This document shows, piece after piece, positions 1 to 9,718 of a stretch of 64,000 nucleotides of DNA. This DNA is from an uncultured Shimia sp. (GTDB lineage Bacteria > Pseudomonadota > Alphaproteobacteria > Rhodobacterales > Rhodobacteraceae), in the NCBI GenBank assembly GCA_937897325.1, contig CALCOY010000015.1, forward strand, positions 62,001 to 126,000. Direction: 5' to 3'. The notes under the pieces are model-generated. The model was not told the DNA's origin and searched no databases. It was given only the letters and a program-made list of their open reading frames with translations. The translations under genes and the position numbers were made by a program. Position 1 is the stretch's first letter, and every line of letters starts with the position of its first letter.

Positions 1-654
1 TGCCCGCTGGTCGGCGTCTCTGACACCGGCAATCCACATATGCAGACACTGGGACATGACATCGACATCCGCACGGATGTTCCCGCTTACTACGTCTACC
101 GTCATGGCGTCCTGAGCGAGAGTGTCGAGGATATCACAGATTTCTGGCAGGATGACTTCGTCGCCTTCGCGCTCGGCTGCTCTTTCACGTTCGAACACGC
201 CTTGGAGCGGGCAGGAATTCCCATCTGGCACATCCAGAACAACACGACCGTGCCAATGTTTACGTCGGATATCCAGACGGTGCCTGCGGGACCATTCCAC
301 GGTGCGATGGTCGTCAGCATGCGCGCCATTCCCAATGCCCAACTTGACGAGGTCATCGCGATCTCAAAACAGTTTCCCATGGCCCATGGCGCCCCCGTCC
401 ACGTGGGCGATCCAGCAGCGATCGGCATCGCCGATGTAAAGAAACCGAACTGGGGCGATCCGGCGCCTGTTCTAGCGGGCACAACACCGGTTTTCTGGGC
501 CTGTGGGGTCACTCCGCAGGTCGCCATCACGCAAGCCAAGCCCCCCATCTGCATCACGCACAAACCCGGGCACATGCTGATTACGGACATCTCCGACGAT
601 GCCGACACAACAATACTAAATCCAAAAACGATCCCAACAGGAGAAACGCAATGA
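1..654 (+). CDS. D-glutamate cyclase-like / putative hydro-lyase (DUF1445), 5' truncated
   Basis: The reading frame is open from the first base, so the true start lies upstream. About 217 residues are visible, where the family usually has about 260. The visible segment contains the family's typical DIRTDVPAYYVYRHG stretch and a C-terminal half rich in GxP and HxPG turns (CITHKPGHML). The family (DUF1445/PF07286) includes the mitochondrial D-glutamate cyclase that turns D-glutamate into 5-oxo-D-proline; bacterial members are usually called putative hydro-lyases. The stop overlaps the start of the TRAP binding-protein gene (ATGA), implying one transcript. A 5-oxoprolinase at the end of the same gene run makes the cyclase reading more likely than a generic hydro-lyase. 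Family call firm, substrate inferred. Confidence 0.85.
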   Translation, partial: CPLVGVSDTGNPHMQTLGHDIDIRTDVPAYYVYRHGVLSESVEDITDFWQDDFVAFALGCSFTFEHALERAGIPIWHIQNNTTVPMFTSDIQTVPAGPFHGAMVVSMRAIPNAQLDEVIAISKQFPMAHGAPVHVGDPAAIGIADVKKPNWGDPAPVLAGTTPVFWACGVTPQVAITQAKPPICITHKPGHMLITDISDDADTTILNPKTIPTGETQ

Positions 655-1688
655 AAGAACTCAGAACAGCGCTCGGCGCGCTGGCCCTGACCGCAACAAC
701 CGCCCTGGCCGACAGTCCGGTCGTCCTGAACGCCGTGGGCACATGGTCCAGTCTGACCAACTTCCAAAAACATGAAGAGCCGTTCTTTAACGAAAGGCTG
801 GCCACGGCCTCAGACGGACGGATCGTCGGCAAGATCCAGTCGCAATCCGGGCTGGGTCTAAAAGGTTTTGAGATCATGCGCTTGGTCAAGAATGGTGTTT
901 TTGACTTTGCATTCGGTCTGCCCGGATATGTCGCTGCAGAGAACGCCATTTTCGAAGGCGCGGATCTGTCCACACTCACCCAGGACATCGACACCCAGCG
1001 CGAAGTGTCTGATGCCTATTTCAAAACGCTCGAAACCGCGTTCGAAGACATCTACAATGCCAAGCTGCTGATGCTCTACCCCTTCCCCAGCCAGACATTG
1101 TGGTGCAACGGCGAGGTGAACGGCATCGCCGATCTCGAAGGCAAGAAAATCCGCGTCTACTCCACCACACTTGGTGATTTTGTCGAAGGCGTGGGCGGTA
1201 CCTCAGTCACCGTTGCCTTTTCCGAGGTGATTCCGGCGCTTGAAAAAGGCGTTGTGGATTGCGCGATTACCGGCACGATGTCGGCCTACACCGCCAACTG
1301 GAACCAGGTTGCCACCCACGCCTATACCCTCCGCGTGGGATGGGGCCTCGCCTTCGGCGCCATGAACCTCGACAAGTGGAACAGCCTATCGGATGATCAG
1401 CGCGCCCTTCTCCAGACAGAGATCGCAAAACTGACCGACGCCATGTGGGGCGAAACGGCGACCGAGGATGAGATTGCGATTTCCTGCATCACCGGCGGTG
1501 CCTGCGACGTGGGAGAGCCGGGTTCCATGACGCTCGTCGAACCCTCAGAGGAAGATCTCGCCTTGCGCGACAAGATCGCCACAGAGGTGGTTCTGGCGCG
1601 TTGGGCAGAGCGGTGCGGTGCTGAATGCGCAGCCAATTGGAACGAAACCGTCGGTCCGATACTCGGCCTAACCGCCAACGCGAATTAA
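651..1688 (+). CDS. dctP: TRAP transporter solute-binding protein (DctP family)
   Basis: Periplasmic ligand-binding subunit of a tripartite ATP-independent periplasmic transporter. It is 345 residues long with a Sec signal peptide ending near residue 20 (ALA before DSP). The body has the DctP-type layout: an early AGRI-like segment (SDGRIVGKIQSQSG), the LEGKKIRVYS stretch around residue 165, and EVIPALEKGVVDCAI shortly after, the last being typical of the family's ligand cleft. Four cysteines late in the protein (SCITGGAC and RCGAEC) could form periplasmic disulfides, which is less usual for DctP. The start codon overlaps the upstream DUF1445 stop, and membrane subunits follow. The ligand cannot be read from sequence; context suggests D-glutamate, 5-oxoproline or a related lactam. 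Confidence 0.9.
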   Translation: MKELRTALGALALTATTALADSPVVLNAVGTWSSLTNFQKHEEPFFNERLATASDGRIVGKIQSQSGLGLKGFEIMRLVKNGVFDFAFGLPGYVAAENAIFEGADLSTLTQDIDTQREVSDAYFKTLETAFEDIYNAKLLMLYPFPSQTLWCNGEVNGIADLEGKKIRVYSTTLGDFVEGVGGTSVTVAFSEVIPALEKGVVDCAITGTMSAYTANWNQVATHAYTLRVGWGLAFGAMNLDKWNSLSDDQRALLQTEIAKLTDAMWGETATEDEIAISCITGGACDVGEPGSMTLVEPSEEDLALRDKIATEVVLARWAERCGAECAANWNETVGPILGLTANAN

Positions 1689-1742
1689 ATCTGATCTGGC
1701 GTGGTGCGCCTTGCGCCGCCGCGCCTGTTCCCCAAAAGGTCT

Positions 1743-2312
1743 ATGAAAATGCTTGACCGGCTCCTGAATGGAACCCGCGCGGTTAGCCTTTGGCTGACAT
1801 GGCTTGGCGGCACCCTGATCGTTCTCTCCGCGCTTCTCGTCACGACCGAGGTCTTTCTGCGCAAGGTCTTCAACATCTCGCTCGGCGGGGCCGACGAAAT
1901 CTCTGGTTATGCCTTTGGCGTCGCGACAACCCTGGCCTTTTCCTACGCCTTGTTCGAACGCGCCCATATTCGTGTCGATGCGCTCTTGGGCACCTTTCCC
2001 AAAGCCCTGCGCCCGATCATCAACTTCTTCGGTCTGGTGATGCTCATCGGTTTTGCCTTTGTCGTGGTCCTCATGGTCTGGGGCATGGTGGCCGATACGC
2101 TCAGCAACCATTCCCGCTCTATCACACCGATGCGCGTCCCCCTCGCGATCCCGCAAATCCCCTGGCTGATCGGCTGGATTTTCTTCGTCTTCTCGGGCGT
2201 CCTCATCGGTCTCGCCGCGATCCAGCGATATGTCCGCCGCGACCAAGCGGGCGTTCAGGAACTGATTGGTATCAAGTCACTCGACGAGCAGATCCAGGAC
2301 GAGACGGTGTAA
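1743..2312 (+). CDS. dctQ: TRAP transporter small permease (DctQ family)
   Basis: Small inner-membrane subunit that links the binding protein to the large permease. It has about 189 residues and four hydrophobic segments, with the family's TTEVFLRKVF motif after the first helix and an EISGYAFG stretch opening the second. The frame is open upstream to a GTG at 1701, but an AAAAGG element at 1734-1739 favours ATG at 1743, or possibly 1749. It sits between dctP and dctM with short gaps, in the usual order. Regulation is probably shared across the cluster since no terminator is visible between the genes. Confidence 0.88.
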   Translation: MKMLDRLLNGTRAVSLWLTWLGGTLIVLSALLVTTEVFLRKVFNISLGGADEISGYAFGVATTLAFSYALFERAHIRVDALLGTFPKALRPIINFFGLVMLIGFAFVVVLMVWGMVADTLSNHSRSITPMRVPLAIPQIPWLIGWIFFVFSGVLIGLAAIQRYVRRDQAGVQELIGIKSLDEQIQDETV

Positions 2313-2315
2313 CCG

Positions 2316-3599
2316 ATGCTGATCAAAACCCTCCTCATCCTGCTGGGTCTCATTGGACTGGCGGTGCCCATCGCCGCAGCTTTGGGTTGGCTTGGCTTGA
2401 TCCTGCAATGGACCGACAGCCCAATGCCCCTGCACCGCGCCATCTCGGACATGGCCTGGCAGACCAGCACCGACTTCTTGCTCGTCGCGATCCCGATGTT
2501 TGTGCTGATGGGCGAAATCCTCCTGCGCGCCGGGATCACGGAGAAAATGTATGACGGCATCGTCAAATGGCTGGGCTGGCTTCCGGGCGGCCTGATGCAT
2601 TCCAACATCGGTTCGTCTGCCCTTTTCGCGGCAACCTCGGGATCCTCCGTTGCAACAGCAGCAACTATCGGAACAGTTGCCGTCCCCCAGATCCAGAAAC
2701 GCGGGTACAACGAAAGCCTCTTTCTTGGCACGGTCGCGGCTGGCGGCACTCTGGGCATTCTGATCCCACCCTCAATCAACCTGATCCTTTATGGCCTCCT
2801 CACCAACACGTCCGTCCCCGAGCTTTACCTCGCAGGCTTCATCCCCGGCTTCCTTCTGGCACTGCTTTTCATGGCGACCGTCGTGGTTGCCTGTATGGTC
2901 AAACCTGAATGGGGCGGCGCCAAGCTATTCCATGGCTGGGGCGAACGCCTGGGCGCGCTTCCCGCACTGATCCCGCCGCTTGGCATCTTCCTTGTCGTGG
3001 TCGGATCAATCTATGCGGGCCTTGCCACCCCAACCGAAGCAGCCGCCTTGGGCGTTGTCGCAGCGTTGCTGCTGGCGACGCTGAACGGCAAAATGTCCAT
3101 CGACATGATGCGCCAAGCGATCGAAGGCACCATGCGCACCACCGCCATGATCATGCTGATCATCATCGCAGCGGTCTTTCTGAACTTCGTGCTCTCCATC
3201 ATCGGGTTGACCCAAGCGCTGACGGATTTCGTCACCGGGCTGGGCTGGACACCGATGCAAACCATGCTGATGATCGTGGCCGTCCTGATCCTGATCGGCT
3301 GTTTCATGGAAACGCTGTCCATGCTGCTGACCATGGCACCCCTGATCACACCGATTGTCGTAGCGCTTGGCTTTGATCCGGTTTGGTTCGGCATCTTGCT
3401 CATGGTACTGCTGGAGACCGCGCTGATCACACCGCCCATCGGCATCAACCTTTACGTCGTCCAAGGCATAAGAAAGGCAGGCCCAATGATCGATGTCATC
3501 CGCGGGGCGCTTCCCTTCGTTCTAACGATGTTTGTCATGCTTGGGCTTTTGCTTGCCTTCCCGCAAATCGCATTGTGGCTGCCGTCTTTGGTGTACTGA
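2316..3599 (+). CDS. dctM: TRAP transporter large permease (DctM family)
   Basis: Large sodium- or proton-coupled transport channel of the TRAP system. It has 427 residues, the usual DctM length, and about twelve hydrophobic segments. Recognisable family stretches include [16 protein letters not shown] near residues 51-66, the [19 protein letters not shown] segment near residue 110 and the [13 protein letters not shown] turn that follows. The C-terminal half repeats the pattern ([20 protein letters not shown]). It starts 4 bp after the dctQ stop. A 68-bp gap with a ribosome-binding site separates it from the 5-oxoprolinase gene. Confidence 0.92.
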   Translation: MLIKTLLILLGLIGLAVPIAAALGWLGLILQWTDSPMPLHRAISDMAWQTSTDFLLVAIPMFVLMGEILLRAGITEKMYDGIVKWLGWLPGGLMHSNIGSSALFAATSGSSVATAATIGTVAVPQIQKRGYNESLFLGTVAAGGTLGILIPPSINLILYGLLTNTSVPELYLAGFIPGFLLALLFMATVVVACMVKPEWGGAKLFHGWGERLGALPALIPPLGIFLVVVGSIYAGLATPTEAAALGVVAALLLATLNGKMSIDMMRQAIEGTMRTTAMIMLIIIAAVFLNFVLSIIGLTQALTDFVTGLGWTPMQTMLMIVAVLILIGCFMETLSMLLTMAPLITPIVVALGFDPVWFGILLMVLLETALITPPIGINLYVVQGIRKAGPMIDVIRGALPFVLTMFVMLGLLLAFPQIALWLPSLVY

Positions 3600-3667
3600 A
3601 CCGGCACACATCTTCACTTTTTCAAAAACAGATGCCGATCCCGTCGGCAAACAAAGGAACTACATCC

Positions 3668-6600
3668 ATGTGGCAGTTTTGGATTGATCGCGGCGGCACC
3701 TTCACGGACATCGTCGGGCGCAAACCGGATGGCAGCATCAAAACGCACAAACTGTTGTCCGAAAACCCCGAACGCTATCGGGATGCCGCCGTGCAGGGCA
3801 TCAGAGATCTGATGGGGCTCGAAGCGGGCGCGCAGATCCCCGGCGGCACGATCAAGGCGGTCAAGATGGGCACAACTGTCGCAACCAACGCCCTGCTCGA
3901 ACGCAAAGGAGAGCGTACGGTGCTGTTGATCACCAGGGGCCTGCGCGATCTGCTGCGGATCGGCTACCAGAACCGCCCGCGTCTCTTTGATCTCAACATC
4001 CAGTTGCCCGAGCTGCTTTACGAAGACGCGATCGAGGTCGAAGAACGCCTTGATGCCACGGGCAATGTCCTGCTGCCGCTCAACATCACGCAGACACGCT
4101 CTGCCCTCGCCGATGCCTACGCTGCCGGGTATCGATCCGTCGCGGTCGCACTCATGCACAGCTACCGCTTTCCCGATCACGAAAAACAACTAGGCGCCAT
4201 GGCGCAAGAGGCTGGCTTTACGCAGATATCACTCAGCCACGAAGTCAGCCCCTTGATCAAGCTTGTCGGGCGCGGCGACACTGCGGTTGTGGATGCGTAT
4301 CTCTCGCCCATTCTGCGCCGGTACGTTGATCAGGTTGCGGGTGCATTGGGCACGACCAGGGGCGGCTGCGAGCGTCTGATGTTCATGCAATCCAATGGCG
4401 GATTGACCGATGCCAGCCTGTTTCAAGGACGCGATGCGATACTGTCAGGTCCGGCAGGTGGCGTTGTCGGCATGGTCAGGACAGCAGCCGATCTAAGCTT
4501 CGACAGATTGATCGGCTTTGACATGGGCGGCACCTCAACCGACGTGTGCCACTATGCGGGCGAATACGAACGATCATTCGAAACCGAAGTCGCGGGCGTT
4601 CGTATGCGCGCGCCGATGATGTCGATCCATACGGTTGCGGCGGGTGGCGGCTCGATCCTGTCCTTCCGCGACGGACGCATGCAGGTCGGTCCCGAAAGTG
4701 CGGGCGCAAATCCCGGACCCGCCGCCTACCGGCGGGGCGGTCCACTAACCGTCACCGATTGCAATGTCCTTCTGGGGAAACTGCAGCCTGATCAGTTCCC
4801 CTCCGTCTTTGGGCCGGATGGAAATCTGCCCCTTGATACCGGCATCGTACGCGAGAAATTCACCGCCCTGGCCCAAGAGATCGGCAGTGACAAATCCATC
4901 GAGGAACTGGCAACAGGCTTTCTCCGCATCGCCGTTGAAAACATGGCCAACGCGATCAAGAAGATCAGCGTACAGCGCGGCTATGACGTGACCCAATACA
5001 CAATGAACAGCTTTGGTGGTGCGGGTGGACAGCATGCCTGCCTTGTGGCCGACGCACTGGGCATGAAAACCATCTTCATTCATCCATACGCAGGGGTACT
5101 TTCCGCCTTCGGCATGGGTCTCGCCGATATCCGTGCCATACGCGAACATCAGTTTCAACGTGATCTCGCAGACACAGATGCGAAGAACGTGCTCGCAGAG
5201 CTTACAGACGAAGTCATGGCCGAAGTGATCCGGCAGGGCGTCCCGCCTAAAGACATTGCTGTCACAAGGACGGCCCATATACGTCCCGCTGACGCCCAGC
5301 GCAGTCTTGAAGTCGTCTTTTCCACGCCGCAAACCATGCAATCTGCATTCCTGGAAGCCCACAAAAACCGCTTCGGCTTCTACCCCGAAACCGAGCATCT
5401 CATCATCGACATGCTCATGGTCGAAGCAGCGGGCAATACCGGTGAGCGCGTCACCCTGCCAAACCAAACGCCCAGCGATGTCGGCGGTGCATCTGCCCGA
5501 CTCTATACAGATGGCGCATGGCAAGGCGCCCCGCTGATCGACCGGAACCAAATGGCCCTCGGCCAAACGGTGAAGGGTCCCGCCATACTAGTCGAACCCA
5601 CCGGCACCAACATCGTCGAGGCCGGATGGCAAGCCACCTGCAAGGAAGGCGGCAATCTGGTGCTGCATCGCATGACAGAGATACAGCGCACCGAAGCGAT
5701 CGGCACCAGCGTCGACCCGGTCCTTCTTGAGGTTTTCAACAACCTCTTCATGTCCATCGCCGAACAGATGGGCGCAACCTTGGCCAACACAGCTCATTCA
5801 GTGAACATCAAGGAACGGTTCGATTTCTCCTGTGCGATCTTCGATCAGAACGGCGATCTGGTCGCGAACGCCCCTCATGTTCCGGTCCATCTGGGCTCCA
5901 TGTCCGAAAGCGTGCGCATCATCCTGTTGCAAAACGCCGGTAAGATCCGTCCCGGCGATGCCTTCATGATGAACAATCCGTTCAACGGCGGCACGCATTT
6001 GCCCGATGTTACGGTCATTACACCCGTTTTCGACGACGCGGGCCGCAACATCCTCTTTACCGTCGCTTCCCGCGGCCATCATGCCGATATCGGTGGGAAA
6101 ACGCCTGGATCCGCCCCGCCCGACAGCCGTACGATTGAGGAAGAAGGCGTCCTGATCGACAACTTCCTTCTCTTAAAGCAGGGGACGCTCAGGGATGCCG
6201 AGGCCCGCACCCTTCTCGCCTCAGGACCCTATCCCTGCCGGAACATCGATCAGAACATGGCCGACCTCACTGCGCAGATCGCGGCCAACGAAACCGGCGC
6301 GGCAGAGCTGAAGAAGATCACCGCTCAATTCGGTGTCGAGGCCGTCCATGCCTATATGGGTCACGTCCAGGACAACGCCGAGGAAAGTGTACGACGTGTT
6401 CTTGATGTCCTGTCCGACGGCGCATTTGCCTATCCGATGGATGACGGCGCCACTATCAAGGTTGCCATCAAGGTGGATCGCACAAATCGGACCGCAACAC
6501 TAGATTTCACCGGCACGTCGCCGCAATCGCCACTGAATTACAACGCACCGCTGGCAATCTGCCGGGCAGTGGTTCTCTATGTCTTTCGGACCCTTGTGGG

Positions 6601-7243
6601 CAGCGAAATCCCGATGAACGAGGGTTGCATGAAACCCTTAAAACTGGTCGTCCCCGAAGGCACCATGATCAACCCAAAGGCACCGGCCGCCGTGATCTCC
6701 GGCAACACCGAGGTCAGCCAAGCCATCGCCGACACACTTTATGGCGCATTGGGCGTGATCGCTGGCAGCCAGGGAACAATGAACAACTTTGTCTACGGCA
6801 ACGACGTTCACCAGAATTACGAGACCATCTGCGGCGGAACCGGAGCCGGGCCAGATTTTGACGGCACCAGCGCCGTCCACAGCCATATGACCAACACCCG
6901 CATGACGGATCCGGAGGTCCTGGAAACGCGATTTCCGGTCCGGGTCGAAGAGTTCTCGATCCGTCATGGCTCGGGCGGGGCGGGCAAACGCAAAGGCGGC
7001 GATGGCATCATCAGACGACTTGCCTTCAACGAGAAGATGACCGTGACAGTCCTGTCGTCGCACCGAGTTCATCCACCACATGGATGTGCCGGTGGGCATC
7101 CCGCCAAGGCCGGTGAAAATGCTGTGCAGCGTGCGGATGGTCACCGTCAGGGGCTGCTGGGCAATGACCGGGCAGAGCTGAACCCCGGTGATATCTTCAT
7201 CATGAAAACCCCCGGTGGTGGGGGATTTGGCCATGTCGACTAA
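3668..7243 (+). CDS. 5-oxoprolinase (ATP-hydrolysing), fused HyuA-HyuB type
   Basis: About 1191 residues, matching single-chain 5-oxoprolinases that join hydantoinase A and B modules. The A half opens with [12 protein letters not shown] (residues 7-18), a sugar-kinase-like ATP-binding motif, with a second phosphate loop [13 protein letters not shown] near 284. The B half starts about residue 684 ([12 protein letters not shown]). The enzyme opens 5-oxoproline to glutamate at the cost of ATP; fused HyuAB proteins can also be N-methylhydantoinases or acetophenone-carboxylase relatives, so the substrate is not certain. An upstream D-glutamate cyclase-like gene and a TRAP transporter support a D-glutamate/5-oxoproline route. 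The frame extends upstream to 3383, but AAGGA at 3654-3658 marks ATG 3668 as the start. Confidence 0.88.
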   Translation: MWQFWIDRGGTFTDIVGRKPDGSIKTHKLLSENPERYRDAAVQGIRDLMGLEAGAQIPGGTIKAVKMGTTVATNALLERKGERTVLLITRGLRDLLRIGYQNRPRLFDLNIQLPELLYEDAIEVEERLDATGNVLLPLNITQTRSALADAYAAGYRSVAVALMHSYRFPDHEKQLGAMAQEAGFTQISLSHEVSPLIKLVGRGDTAVVDAYLSPILRRYVDQVAGALGTTRGGCERLMFMQSNGGLTDASLFQGRDAILSGPAGGVVGMVRTAADLSFDRLIGFDMGGTSTDVCHYAGEYERSFETEVAGVRMRAPMMSIHTVAAGGGSILSFRDGRMQVGPESAGANPGPAAYRRGGPLTVTDCNVLLGKLQPDQFPSVFGPDGNLPLDTGIVREKFTALAQEIGSDKSIEELATGFLRIAVENMANAIKKISVQRGYDVTQYTMNSFGGAGGQHACLVADALGMKTIFIHPYAGVLSAFGMGLADIRAIREHQFQRDLADTDAKNVLAELTDEVMAEVIRQGVPPKDIAVTRTAHIRPADAQRSLEVVFSTPQTMQSAFLEAHKNRFGFYPETEHLIIDMLMVEAAGNTGERVTLPNQTPSDVGGASARLYTDGAWQGAPLIDRNQMALGQTVKGPAILVEPTGTNIVEAGWQATCKEGGNLVLHRMTEIQRTEAIGTSVDPVLLEVFNNLFMSIAEQMGATLANTAHSVNIKERFDFSCAIFDQNGDLVANAPHVPVHLGSMSESVRIILLQNAGKIRPGDAFMMNNPFNGGTHLPDVTVITPVFDDAGRNILFTVASRGHHADIGGKTPGSAPPDSRTIEEEGVLIDNFLLLKQGTLRDAEARTLLASGPYPCRNIDQNMADLTAQIAANETGAAELKKITAQFGVEAVHAYMGHVQDNAEESVRRVLDVLSDGAFAYPMDDGATIKVAIKVDRTNRTATLDFTGTSPQSPLNYNAPLAICRAVVLYVFRTLVGSEIPMNEGCMKPLKLVVPEGTMINPKAPAAVISGNTEVSQAIADTLYGALGVIAGSQGTMNNFVYGNDVHQNYETICGGTGAGPDFDGTSAVHSHMTNTRMTDPEVLETRFPVRVEEFSIRHGSGGAGKRKGGDGIIRRLAFNEKMTVTVLSSHRVHPPHGCAGGHPAKAGENAVQRADGHRQGLLGNDRAELNPGDIFIMKTPGGGGFGHVD

Positions 7244-7285
7244 CCCCGACCTTTGCTAGAAAAGCCGTGATGTCAGGAGGACGAT

Positions 7286-8035
7286 ATGCGCGAAGCACAT
7301 CTGGCCGTGGGGCTGATCTGGATCGCAAATGCGCTGGTCGCACAAGATGCGGATCTGACGATCTTCGTAGACGGGCCACTCCTCGAACATGGCGGCGCGG
7401 TCGAGGTGACGGCTGTTCCCGCGTCGGACATCTCCTCAGATCCTCAGACCATCACGTTGAGCGACCGATATGCCCGGGTGCAGCTTCGCTATCCCGAAGG
7501 GGCCAGCTACAACTATCGCTTCCGACCGGTGCCCGAGGCAATGGAACAGGACGGGATGGAGCGGTTCGCGACCGAAGCCCTTAGCGTTGGCAGCAGAACG
7601 GTCGATGGGCCGAATGGGCCGCAAGATGCCGATTGGCGGTCGATCAGGGTGCAACCCTTTGCGGAATATGGCGGCGCCGATCCGGCCGAAAGGACCAGCG
7701 CCGCATGGGGTGAAACCCAGGCCTTTGCCGATCCGCCGCCCGCGAACCATTGGGGCGCACGTTCCTTGCGGTGGGTGTTCGACACCTTCGGTAACCGCCG
7801 GACCGTGGGTTTAATCTGCAAGGACAATGCTGCCGTTTCCATCTGCACACCCGATCCAGAAGACGCACTTTTGATGGAGGCGCTCTGGTGGCGGTCCATT
7901 GCAGAAGGGCGGTTGGAGCGTTTGCGGCACAACAGTCTTCAGGAATGCTATGACAGCGGCGGCTTTCTAAGCCGGCCAAAACGATGTGAGGGCGAACCCG
8001 GCCGCGGCTGGCCAACATACCGGCCCGTTGACTGA
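7286..8035 (+). CDS. Exported protein of unknown function
   Basis: 249 residues with a well-placed ribosome-binding site (AGGAGG just before the ATG). The N-terminus (HLAVGLIWIANALVAQDADL) looks like a short signal peptide, with cleavage likely after ALVAQ. The mature part is rich in acidic residues and Trp/Arg, with four cysteines in the C-terminal third that could pair in the periplasm. I do not recognise a family. It follows the 5-oxoprolinase gene by 42 bp on the same strand and might be cotranscribed, but its content gives no link to that pathway. Confidence 0.6.
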   Translation: MREAHLAVGLIWIANALVAQDADLTIFVDGPLLEHGGAVEVTAVPASDISSDPQTITLSDRYARVQLRYPEGASYNYRFRPVPEAMEQDGMERFATEALSVGSRTVDGPNGPQDADWRSIRVQPFAEYGGADPAERTSAAWGETQAFADPPPANHWGARSLRWVFDTFGNRRTVGLICKDNAAVSICTPDPEDALLMEALWWRSIAEGRLERLRHNSLQECYDSGGFLSRPKRCEGEPGRGWPTYRPVD

Positions 8036-8256
8036 AGCGGAATCTCTAAATCACAGATCCGTGCCGCCTTGATGCGTTTATCTTTCGGTAACAAATGCCC
8101 GCGTGCGCTGCGTTAACCACGGGGATGCCGATGTGGGCACCGACGCAATACCGACATGAAACAGACAGCGATTTTACCCTGTTTTACTGGGTTAAGTGGT
8201 CGATGTGGGGCGTTGGCGGGAGATGCGCTGTTAACCGTTGCGCGTACGGTCACGGA
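8036..8256. other. Intergenic region between convergent genes, no gene seen
   Basis: A 221-bp gap between an exported unknown (plus strand) and the sulfotransferase-like gene (minus strand). I see no convincing open frame with a ribosome-binding site and no clear stem followed by a T-run, so termination here may be Rho-dependent. Confidence 0.4.
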
Positions 8257-8958
8257 TCAGGTGATCTTGTGGGAAGCAAGCGCCTCAAAGTAAGGCATCG
8301 CCGCTTGGGCCAGTTTGGCATGCTCTGCGTCCAGATCCGGTAACGTCGTTTCCGGCGATGCGAACCCAGTGGACCGATGCACGGCCCCGTACCAGTGTCT
8401 GGACCACACCCCATCCGCCGCATGCCCGCCCGCCGGCCAATGCAACATCGACGGCATCCAACGAATGCCCAGCGCCTCACAAAGCTTTTGCAGCATACTT
8501 TCCGGATCTGCCCGTATGTCCGTTGCGTCGATCACCACGCCTGGATTGGCCTCAAACAGCGCATATTGTTGCGCAAAGCCCAGATCGTCCAGATCTGGCA
8601 TCTCTCGTTTGGCCGCATAACTCGCCACCACGCGAACCGGATCGCGGATCAGATACACATTCTGAACCTTCCCGATCCAGTCACGTGACATGCCGTCGAT
8701 CATGTGATGGCTCATATGCTTTTGATAGAAGAGCGGCTCAGATTTCGGGGCGAGCAAGTTCCGAACCACTACGTCCGGATCGGTGGGCTGAGACGCAAGA
8801 ACTTCATCCCGCATGGGATGCCAGACCCCGGATCTTGCGAGATATGCGGCATAGAACGGCTCATCCACGACCGCGCAATCTCCACGCCCAGCAAAGCTGT
8901 ACATCATCGCTGTCGAAAGGTTTCGGGGCCCGGACCACACGGCGATCCGCTTTGTCAT
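8257..8958 (-). CDS. Sulfotransferase-like protein
   Basis: 233 residues. Near the N-terminus (residues 9-16) is SGPRNLST, the 5'-phosphosulfate loop for PAPS binding, and at 103-114 is LIRDPVRVVASY, the 3'-phosphate-binding segment of sulfotransferases. These two motifs at the usual spacing support a P-loop sulfotransferase fold. Bacterial relatives of this size are mostly uncharacterised and no acceptor can be deduced. It stands alone: the 3' neighbour is convergent and msrA is divergent. A GAGGAGAG-like element precedes the ATG on the minus strand. Confidence 0.75.
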   Translation of the reverse strand: MTKRIAVWSGPRNLSTAMMYSFAGRGDCAVVDEPFYAAYLARSGVWHPMRDEVLASQPTDPDVVVRNLLAPKSEPLFYQKHMSHHMIDGMSRDWIGKVQNVYLIRDPVRVVASYAAKREMPDLDDLGFAQQYALFEANPGVVIDATDIRADPESMLQKLCEALGIRWMPSMLHWPAGGHAADGVWSRHWYGAVHRSTGFASPETTLPDLDAEHAKLAQAAMPYFEALASHKIT

Positions 8959-9055
8959 ATCGCTCTCCTCTTTTCACCTGCGCGTGATCTCACCGCCTCG
9001 TGCATTGAGCGAAACAAAAAGCTCAGGCATGTCAATGGCATCAGGAGGAAACACC

Positions 9056-9718
9056 ATGATGTATCTGATCAAAGCAAAACCTGTTGTCTTGTCACTGATG
9101 ATTGCCTTGGGACTTTTCGCGCAAGCCAAGACGTCCAAGGCACAAGGTCTTGAAACATTGCTTGTGGCCGGAGGTTGCTTTTGGTGTGTCGAGGCTGATT
9201 TCGAAAAGGTCAAAGGCGTCAGAGAAGTCGTCTCGGGCTTCGCTGGCGGGACGGTTCCGAACCCAACCTACAAACAGGTCGTGCGCGGAGGAACGGGCCA
9301 CTACGAAGCCGTTGAAATCACTTATGATCCAACTGTAATCAACACAGGCCAAATCTACGATCTGTTCTTCCGCTCGGTCGATCCAACGGATTCGGGCGGC
9401 CAATTCTGCGACCGTGGCGACACCTACCGCACCGCCATTTTCGCCGCAGACAGCGATCAGAAACGCGCCGCCGAACAGTCAAAGGCAAATGCCCAGGTCG
9501 CTCTTGGTCAGACAGTGGTGACGCCAATCCTTTCAGCGGCAGACTTCTATCCCGCCGACAGCTATCATCAGGACTATTACAAACAATCCGACCTGATCTT
9601 GACCCGCTTCGGTCCCAAATCAAAAGCCAATGCATACAAGGCCTATCGCGAGGCTTGTGGGCGTGACGCTCGGGTCAAACAGCTTTGGGGCGACGCAGCG
9701 CCATTCGCAGGCTCTTAA
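9056..9718 (+). CDS. msrA: Peptide-methionine (S)-S-oxide reductase, exported
   Basis: Reduces methionine-S-sulfoxide in proteins. The catalytic GCFWC motif is present with the active cysteine at residue 41, and the family's FYPAEDYHQDYY-type segment appears as FYPADSYHQDYYKQ. The N-terminus (about 30 residues, two Lys then a hydrophobic run ending near SKAQ) is a signal peptide, so this copy should act in the periplasm rather than the cytoplasm, where most MsrA proteins work. The frame is open from 8984, but AGGAGG at 9043-9048 selects ATG 9056. About 220 residues. Its TAA overlaps the stop of the convergent maeB through the palindrome TTAA. Confidence 0.93.
   Translation: MMYLIKAKPVVLSLMIALGLFAQAKTSKAQGLETLLVAGGCFWCVEADFEKVKGVREVVSGFAGGTVPNPTYKQVVRGGTGHYEAVEITYDPTVINTGQIYDLFFRSVDPTDSGGQFCDRGDTYRTAIFAADSDQKRAAEQSKANAQVALGQTVVTPILSAADFYPADSYHQDYYKQSDLILTRFGPKSKANAYKAYREACGRDARVKQLWGDAAPFAGS

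Noticed and set aside
1668-2246. Minus-strand frame of 192 codons opposite dctQ
   Set aside because: Lies wholly antisense to a clear TRAP permease gene; composition is a shadow of the coding strand.
4745-5566. Minus-strand frame of 273 codons
   Set aside because: Antisense within the 5-oxoprolinase gene with no recognisable domain.
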